Below, piece by piece: positions 26,197 to 35,500 of a stretch of 37,871 nt of DNA (position 1 is its first letter; each line of letters begins with the position of its first letter). The position numbers and the translations under genes were made by a program. The notes under the pieces are model-generated. The model did not search any database. It saw only the letters and a list, made by a program, of their open reading frames with translations, and had not been told where the DNA came from. The DNA is taken from assembly GCA_002371755.1 (NCBI GenBank), contig DFGM01000175.1, positions 1 to 37,871 on the forward strand. The letters are read 5' to 3'. This stretch comes from Verrucomicrobia bacterium UBA3750 (lineage in GTDB: Bacteria > Verrucomicrobiota > Kiritimatiellia > RFP12 > UBA1067).

Positions 26197-26589
26197 TTAT
26201 TTCCCCTTCGTTTTGAAATTGTTGTTCGCTTCCGCCGCATCCTTGAGAATGCGCTCACGGACGATTGCGCGGGCCTTTGCCCTGTTTTTGACGAGTTCAG
26301 CCGTCGCCGCTTCTACCGCATTGCTCAATGCAGCCAGCTTTTCGGCGTCTGCGCCTTCTTCAACAGCCTTTTCCAAATCCGTCTGGGCGATCTGGATAGC
26401 CTTGAAAATGTCTTTTTGCTCGGTGCGAACCTCTGCAAGCTTGCCCGCGTACACCGGGTCTTCAAGACGGGATGCCGGCTTGGCTGGCGTTTCCTCGCCC
26501 GTCTTCGACAGGCAAACCGCGACAATGGCGATTGCCGCGACAGCCGCCACAAGGCCCAAGATGGCCCAAATCTTCGTTTTGCTACTCAT
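26197..26589 (-). CDS. Small membrane-anchored coiled-coil protein between the two giant genes
   Basis: I do not recognise this 130-aa protein. It has one membrane helix near the N-terminus (about 8-28, IWAILGLVAAVAAIAIVAV), a short Pro-containing linker, then a long, highly charged helical part (about 48-120) rich in Ala, Glu and Lys and likely to form a coiled coil. The end is Asn/Lys-rich. The topology suggests a short cytoplasmic N-terminus with the coiled coil in the periplasm. Its ATG overlaps the stop of the upstream giant gene by 8 bp, and its own stop is 3 bp before the next giant start. Its dose is therefore tied to both giants. It could be an inner-membrane anchor, an export helper or a periplasmic chaperone; the sequence does not decide. 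Confidence 0.82.
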   Translation of the reverse strand: MSSKTKIWAILGLVAAVAAIAIVAVCLSKTGEETPAKPASRLEDPVYAGKLAEVRTEQKDIFKAIQIAQTDLEKAVEEGADAEKLAALSNAVEAATAELVKNRAKARAIVRERILKDAAEANNNFKTKGK

Positions 26590-29500
26590 ATCTGTTCTCT
26601 TTCTCCATCGTTTCCACGGATACCGGCATGGACCTGTCGTCCAAGGCCCACGAGAAGAATATCGGCAGCCAGCCGGTCTTCAACGCCTTCTGCCAGCCGG
26701 TCGCGGCACCGAGGGAATAGGGGGAATACGGGTCGATAAGCTCGACCTTGGTCGTGAAGTCGCTGTCGAAAGACGTACTTACAATGGAGCTGCCCGTGCC
26801 AGTGCCGGCGAACACGAAGTACCGTAGCGGCACCCAGTCGCGATCATCGGTCTTTCCATTTATGATGCGGCCCGTCACCTTGAATGTGGCACTTGTCCAA
26901 TTGTTGCCGGTATCGCCCGCAAACGAAGTCTCGCCGCCCATGCCGCGAAGCGTGTAGGGAGCCCATTCGTGCTCGACGGACGCCATCGCCTCGTCCCATT
27001 GCTGGATATACATCTTGTAGCCGATAAGAACGTTCGTGATGTCGTATGTGCCATCGAGGTCGTAGTCGAAAGGCACCATAGAAGGAGCCGAGCAGACGCC
27101 GGCGCGCAATTTGAGGCGCGAGCCGATTGTCGGGTCCATGTCAAGCTGGTACATGGTCTCGAGCGTCAGATTTGTGATGAAGCCGTCCGACGGGAGCGTA
27201 TCGGGCCAGAGGGAATGGTATGCGGCCGCCGTCAGCTCCGTTGCATCCGGATTGGCGAATTCGCCCCTCATCGTCCGGCCCTCCTGGAGCCAGGAAAGAA
27301 TCGCATCCTTGTAGCGGCTGCCTTCAAGCCCCCAATCCTCGCGGAGATGGCGCGAAAGCTGCGCATTTGCGACAATCGTCATCGCATTGCTCTGGGCCGG
27401 GCCGCCTATGGTGAGCACATACTCCCCGCCGCCCGCATCGACGGGCGCGAGCGCCCTGCCGCTTTCGGTATCCGTGACGCTTCCCACCTCAAGCCACTTC
27501 TTCACCGTGTAGACGATGTTCGTCACTTCGATTCCCTTTGTGAGATAGAAGTTCATCTCGTCGACGGTCGATTCGGGGTCGTCGGCAAGCTTCTGTGTTA
27601 TATTGCCGTCATTGACAATGCGCGCCCTCACAAGATACTTGTTGCCGTTCGCCTTGGGTGCGACGCCATCGATCTTCTGGCCGGCGTTGATTCGCCCGGG
27701 CGTCCAGGCCGCCGTATTCACCCAGTTGGTCGCCTCCTCGCCGCGGGCCGTGAGCACGCTCACGGAGTTGGTGTGGCAATCGTCGTCAAACGCATTGTCG
27801 GCGCCCACGTAGATGAAGTTGGAACCCAGGGTGCTGTTGAGGCGCGAAGCGGCATATTCCGGATTGAACTGGGATGTGGCGCTTCTGCCCATCGTGTTCG
27901 TGCCGATGGCGACGATTTCGTGCTCGAGGATGCCGCTCGGCCTCACCAGCTGCACGGCTACCGGCATCGGCGCGAAAATTTCCCCGTCTGAAGTAAAGCC
28001 GCTGCTCAGGTCGGCATTGGGGAACTCCCAGCCCACGTCGTACCGGCCGGCAGAATCGGCGAACTCGCTCTTCAGCCTCGATTCGGCGAGCGGGCTTGCG
28101 ATTACGTGGAAGACCATCTCCGAATCGGGATCTTCGCCTGCCGTCTTGGTACCCGAGAGCTTGCCGTCGCCGAAATACGCGACACGGTTCGTGACGACAA
28201 TGCCGCTCCTGCCGGAAGGCTGCCATTCGAGCACGTTTACATACCAGTAGCTCAAGTCTGCATCCTTCGGGGCGGCGATTTCAATGAACTGGCCGTCGAG
28301 ATCGTAGTTGTCGCCGTAGCCGCCGTCCTTGTAATCGCCAAAGAGATTCACCTCGTTCACCCAGGCCCAGCCCGGGGCGACCGAGTCGAGAATGTTATAG
28401 GCGGCAAAACGTCCGCCGTTCTTGGCCACGAGGTCTATCGGGTTGTACCAGGAAGGCCGCTTCCACTGGCCGGCATCGAGAACATCGCTCGTGTCCTCCT
28501 CTTCGTTGAGATCGTTCTTGATAGTGTACTCCACCTTGAGCATATACTGCACCACGGTGCCCGGAATGTCATCGGCGGGGTCGAGCGAGATTACGCCGCC
28601 CTTGTCGTAGCTCGAGCGGTAGTACATCCTATCTTCCGTCCAGTCGCTTGCCTTGGCAAGAGTGGCGACGTTCGCTTCGTCCGCCCACTGCGAATAGCCC
28701 CACTTGTCGCCCGTGTACCAATAGAGCGTCACCTTGGGCTGGTGCTTGTCGTCTATGACGATCTTCTCCGGCATCATCGCCCTGTAGAGTTCGCACTGCA
28801 CGCCCCAGGATTCCTTGTTGAGGGGCTGCTCCGCCTTGCTGGGCACGTTCGTGACGGCGTAGGTCTTGTCAAGACTGCTCCTGAACGCGCCGACGTTCCT
28901 GAAGCCGAGACGCGCAGAGACGCGCTCGCAAATCGCGACATCCTCGATAAGCACCCTCACGGGGATGCCGCCATCCGGTGTTTCGCGCGAGCCGTCGCCA
29001 TCGGTGGCGTCGCTGTATACGGTCACGCCCTCTTCTTCATCCGTGGGTCCGACGCCTCTGACGGCAAGGCGAATCGCCCTGTAGCCGTTCGTACCCTTCG
29101 GAGCCTGGTATGTATAGGTGGTGTAGACGTCGTTCGATATGGCGATGTCGGTCAACTTGACCCAGCCTATATCCTCTTCGCCCGATTCGCTGCCGTAGAC
29201 CGTCACCCAGGCGGGACGCGCGTTCAGTACGGCCGCGTGGGTCGCGTTCGTATCGGCGGAGGTGTAAAGATACTTCCTCGCCTTGAACGATATCTCGCCC
29301 ACGAAGTTCGTGCCGAAAGTCGGAGACTGCACAAACGGGAGGTGGCGCTTGTAGATGGACTTGTCCTCTTCCTCTATGTCGTATACCGTCGAATTGTTCA
29401 GCGCCATGGCAAGACCTGCGTTGTTCCCGAGCATCATCCGCTTTTCGGTATCGGCGCTGCCGTCTCCGGCCGTCCTCACGTTCCACCCCCACCAGCACTG

Positions 29501-32500
29501 ATAGTTGATATCCGGCTCGTCCGTGAACTTGATGCTCGTAATCGTGATTTCGCCGAACTTCGAAGAGTCTGTGACAGCGGAAACATTATTCATCGCGTTG
29601 GTGGGCACCATGATGCGGATTGCACCCTGCACGCCATGCATGCCGAGATAGACGCTCTTTACGCCGGATTCGCCCGCCTTGAAGGTGAAGTTCGTGTATG
29701 TGGTCCAGTATGCGTCGTTGGAATCAAGCTGAGCTATAGCGGCCGCCGTCACATTTGTCGCAATCTGAACGGCGAGTTGCGTATTCTCGTCGGTGTTGCG
29801 GTAAGTGAAGCTCACCATGCCAAGGCCGATGCCGCGATGGTTGTCGCCATCGAAGAGCGGAGAGCGGATGGAGGACCTCGCGCCCGGCTTCGTCCGCTTC
29901 GCTGAAAGCCGCAACGCCTTGCCGGATGCAGAAGCGGTCGTATCCATTATCCAGGCCGATGTGAAGATTATGTTCGTAAGCCCGGCCGCGCTCTGGATGT
30001 TCGCCCAACCCGGAATCGTAGCGCCATTGTGGTCGCTCCAGCTCGAACCCGCGAACTGATACATCGTGATGTCGTCGAGAACCACGTCGTCCGTGTAGCC
30101 TTTCACCGTCGCAAGCTTCACGACCAGGTCGTCCGTGGACATTACATCCGCCACATAGTTGGACATTGCGCCGAAACCTTCCACGGATACAACCTTGAAC
30201 GGCGTGGGCGACCAAGCACCCGAACCGGCGGCTCCGGTGTATATCGCAACCTTCTGCGGCGACACAGACGCTCTCAAGCCCCACTGCGTAGCGTCAGAAG
30301 ACACCTTGAACGGCTCCAGACGTCCGTTGCCGCACCACCAGCAGTTGTTGTCGTCCCACTCGTTCGAGCCGATGTCGTCCCGGAGAGAGACGAATCCACC
30401 GAAGTCCACCGCTTTCCTCGAACTTCTGTTCACCGCATTCACCGACGCCGCGATCTCCGTCTCCGAAACCGGATTGAGCGCCGCATCGCGCCAGAACGGG
30501 TTGAAATAGACTGCCGGCGAATTGCAGGACATGAAGCCGAACGTGCCGCTCGTCAGCTTTGTAGCTGTCGTATCCTTGAGGATGAGCACTTCGTAGTTGC
30601 CGTTCTGGTTGGTGACAGAATTGCTCCCCGCTCCGCCCGGTATAGGCGAAAAGCCCTTTGTATCCTCCGAGAAGCCCGCCACAATCACGACATTCGTCTG
30701 CGCGGAACCCGAAATCGTCTCCACGACATTGGAAACGGAGAAGAACACGCCCATGAGCCCGTTCGTGCTTGTGGGCTGCGGTATGCCGGCAGTGGTAGGC
30801 CAGCCGTTCCTGCCGCCCGTGCAGACGACGTTTGTCGAGTTGTAGACCTTGTTCTTCTTGTCATAAAGCCACTTGACGATACGCATCCTCTGCTGGCCGC
30901 CGGACGTGCCGGAGCCAGTCTTCTCGATGCGGAACTCGTAAAAGCCGCGGTTCGGCACGTAGTAGGCGATGAGCGACAGGGAGGCAAGGCCGCGGAAGTC
31001 CTGAAGCTTGTTCTCGTCAAAACCGGCTCTGGCGCAGAACGCGTAGTTGCGCATTTTGGCAATGCTCTTGTCGTATGGGTCGTAGTAGCAGACGGCATCT
31101 TCGCTCTGGCTCTGGGCGATGCGGGCGCGGAATGTCACCTTCTCAAGACCGCGCGGATACGTGGAAGCGTTCGCGAACTGGATGAAACCGTTGCCGTCGC
31201 CGCTCACCTGAAGCGCGTAGTTCGTAAAGTTGCCTATGTTGCCCGCTTCATCGAATTCCTGCTTCACGAGCATGCCGGGACCCGAAGCCCAGCCGTTGGG
31301 CGTAGTCCACGAATCGAACGGCACGTTCGGCTCCATGCCGAATGCTGCGGAAGTCTTGAGGAACGTTTCGGTCCAGAGCGCGTTTGTGGCGGTGGTTGCC
31401 GTCCAGAGCGCGAAGTCCTGCCGGGCGATTTTCTTTGCTTCGGAGACGCCTGTCACAGGGCCCGCCTCGCTCGCGCTCGTGAAAGCGCCCTTGAACGGCG
31501 TCCTTATGCTGTGGGCATCGCTCCACGCATCGAAATCCTGGTAGCTCGCATGCACCACCGTGGCAGAATTGGCGCTGTCATCCACATGGAACAGGATATG
31601 GCCGCTCGTGCCATCCACACCGACCGTGCACCAGTCGTTGGCGTCGTCCCAGTCGCTTTCGGCGACTTCTTCGATTTCGCCCGTCACAGTGCTGCCGGTG
31701 TGCGTGGCATCCGGCGATACGCGATAGAGCTTCGCATTCTCAGACCACTTGCCGCCCGATTCCTGGCCGTTCACCGCGCGGAAGCGGAATGCGACCTCGG
31801 AGACATCGTTGGTAAGCGTCTTCCTGAAGTAGCGCCAGGTGTGGTTGCCCGTCATGTACATCTTGGCGGGCGCGACGTTCGTCGCAGAGCCGGAAACAGT
31901 CCTGAACTCCACCTGCCAGCACTCCCAGTCACTCTTGCCGCTCCTCAAACGCACGAACCAGTTCGTTCCGCAGGACGAAAGCTCGGAAACCGGCGTTATA
32001 GCACGATCCCAGTAGGCGTTTGTTATCGTTGAAATCTGTTCCGTATAGCCGGGAACGCCGAGGGACAGACCGGAGAAGTCGCGATATGTGTAATATGGTG
32101 CACTCTGGTAGACTTCGTAGAAGAACTCGATGTCGCCGGGGAGATACCTCTCGCCTGGATGGTTCTGGTCTTCGGGAAGCGAAAGGGCGTTCACGGTCCT
32201 GAAGCCGTCACCCTTCACGAGGCTTTCGCTCTTCCATGCGAGATTGGTCTGGTTGTAATAGCGCCAGCGGTAATGCATCTTAGCGGACATCACGAACTCG
32301 CCGGGGTCGACCGAGGCCATCGCGTTCGTGATCGCGCTAGTAGCCGCACGCCCGTAGATTGCGCCATAGTCCATGACCGAGGGGAACGGGGAGATGAAGG
32401 CTCCGGCGCAGCCAAGCACGTTTTTGTCGCCATCGCTGGCGCTATCGTCGTTTTCAATCCCCTTGCCTTCCGGACACAGGTCTACCCGCATAGGCGGATA

Positions 32501-35500
32501 CGACACCTGTATATTGTCGATAAGGATAAAGCCGCCGGCATCAAGCTTATACCCTGTCGAATCATCGGCGGGGGCAGTCTCGCGCTGGATCTTGAATCGG
32601 ATTGGGCCGTGATAATTGTAGAGCTCAGCAACGGGGATGTAGATGCGGTAGAAGTTTTCATAGCTGCCGCCGTTCGCTATCGCGAGGCCGAGTGTCTCTG
32701 TCGCATCTAGCGTCTCGAACGAACTCGTGCCATCCTTCTTCAAGGGATGCATCACCAGGCGATGCCACTCGGCCTTCTTGTAGTCGACATTGCCGTCTAG
32801 ATCCTTGCCGAGCACGTCATCGGTAGGCAGAAGCCCGCTCGTCACGATTTTGTTGGTGACAATCGTATCGATTTCGCCAAGGTCGGTGAAATTGGTGACA
32901 TAGGTATAAGTAGTCGTCTCAAGCGCATTCGTCGAAAAATAGACGGACAACTGGTAGTTATCGCCATCTTCTGCGACATTGGAGTTCGCGGCATCGAAGT
33001 AGATAGTGCCGATTCCTTCCTTGTAGCAGGGGGAGTAGATTGCAGCACCCACGATGTTGCGCATGACAAGATGGGAGGATTCAGCCTGCTGGCCGGCCGA
33101 GCCCACGCCGGTCAGCCGCGGACGCCCGGTGGAAGACCACGGCAAGTATACGCGGCTGCCGTAGGTCGCATAGTCGGCAACCGAAGAAGGATACGTATTA
33201 CCGATGCGGACATCGCTCATGTGCCAGAGCAAATCGGAATCGCAAAGCCCCTCCTGCAAGGTGCTCGCATACAATGTATGGACTGTCTCTTCGCTCAAGC
33301 GGGAATAGTACGTCTGAGTCTCGGCAGTGCCATGCACCCAATATGTAAGCGTGTCTGGGTCGGGGGAGGCGGCTGCTAGGTTGTAACTCTGACCCTTGAC
33401 GGCTCCCTCGTCGGCAGCATCGTAAACTCCGGCGTAGTCGTCATTTGCCAAAAGGACGCGGCCGCTCGCCGAACCGCCCAGGTTTTGCGTATCGCGCGAT
33501 ACGAGCACGTTCACGCGGCCGATTTCATATTCGAGCGCCGTCCAGCCGTAATTGGCGGAATCCGTTTTCGCTTCAACCGCAGCATATGCAAGATACGTGC
33601 CGGCAACCGTAGGCCAGCCCGCCGTGCGTACGCCCGTCACATCCTCGAAAACGAGTTGCGGAACGCCATAGGCGGCATCATCAAGAACATAGTCCGGTTC
33701 ATGCCCGATATACCACTCTTCCGCAGAGAGGGAACTTGTACGCACCTGTAGCCAACGGTTCTGGACAACCGCGCCTACGCTGGTGACGCGCGGGGAAAGC
33801 GTATAGGTCAAGGACGTATCGTCTATCGTATTGGCTTCGAAATCCTGTGTCACGCCCGCATCGGCTGCAATATCCGCGCCGCCCTGGATGTATTCCGCCA
33901 TGATGCGGGCAGCTGTCGGCGTTTCCGCCGACACGCGGAACTCGTCGATGACGCCCAAAAGACCTACCGACCCGCCCGATCCCTGCCAGCCGCCAATCGC
34001 CAGCTCCGGATTGCCGTTTGCAGGCATGATTGAGGAAGCTTCGGAATATTGGCTGAGCTCGCCGTTGATCCAGCACTCCACCCTGCCTGGAGCATAGGTG
34101 AAGTCCATGCGAACCCACTCGTCCGCATCAAGCCCGGCCACGTTCAACGTCTTGTAGGAGCCGGTGGCCCAATACATGCGAAGCGCGGTACCGGCAGGTG
34201 CGATAGAACCTGACGCGATGCGGGCGGCCCAACCCGGACCATTCTGATTGGTGTTGCGCCCGAAGAAGTAGGGCCAGCTGCTCACGCTGCCAGTGATATT
34301 CGCCCAGAATGACACGCGGAAAGCTCCGTTCGTCAAACTATCGAGCGCTTCGCTGGCCGCAACTCGCATCATCGCATTGCCTTGCGTCGAGTTGCCTATG
34401 CCGCCTCCAAAGACGCCGGTATCGGAATAGCCCGTGCCAATCGTGGCCGAAGGTGCGTTTGTGGAAGAATCCGCCGTCAGGTCGCCCTCGTCGAAGTGCC
34501 AGACGCCGGCATAGCCACTCCAGACGTCCGTGGCCGGCAGCGTGCGCTCCATCGCTGGCGCATACTCTGTCGTGCCGACGATATTGGTGGTGCCCCATAT
34601 CATCGTGGCGACAGTTCCATCCCGGTAATTGGGCACCTTCACCCAGGCGATGGTCGTACCGTTCGTATTCCATGCGCCTTCGATTTCAAACGGAAGCTCA
34701 CTGTAGACATACGTGCCGCCCACTGCCCGCTTGAATACAAAGCGCAAGTCCGCCCCGTCCGCCTGACACTGACGATAGTCAAAGCCTTTGGGCGAATCAT
34801 TGGCTATCCTTACCGCCATCGGCAAATTGACTACCGCATCGCCTGTCCAACCGCTCACGATGATATCGCTTTCGTATATCCTGCCGCGCCAAGCCGATAC
34901 CGGAAGCTCGCCTTCCACAGTGGTGCGCCCCCAACTCATGGTGATTTCGCGTCCGTTCGCGAACTCGGGCACCCAAATCTTGACCTTGGTTGCGCCGGAC
35001 GGATTCCAGCCGTCGGTATATTCATAGGGCAGGAACTCCGGAGTCGCAACGCCCCCGTCATCCCTCCAGACGCTGAACCGCACGTCGCTGCCGTCTGCAG
35101 CAGCATCGGCATAGCGAAACCCGAGCGGCTTTTGCTCTTCAATCTCAATCTCCAAAGGATAAACACCAAGTTCGCTTCCAGTATAGCCACCCACTGTAAT
35201 GATGGCGTGATGAGCAAGAAGGTCGGTTGCCGCATCGCCATAATCGCCGGGATTCCACAATGTAAAATAGAGCGTGTCGGATTTGTCGCCGCCATGCGCC
35301 GCAGTGGCGGCAACCACGGCTACCGCCTGCCAGTCGCCAGCCTCGACAAGGTCGGCAGGATCCGATGTCCAGCCATCGCCACCCGGCTCTGTCGTCACAG
35401 ACTTCGGTGCATACCAGACCGTCAAATCGGAAACCGCGCCAGCCGGACTCACCGTGACGACGGGCAGATTCTGCTCGTCATTGAGCTGCCAGCCTGCCGT

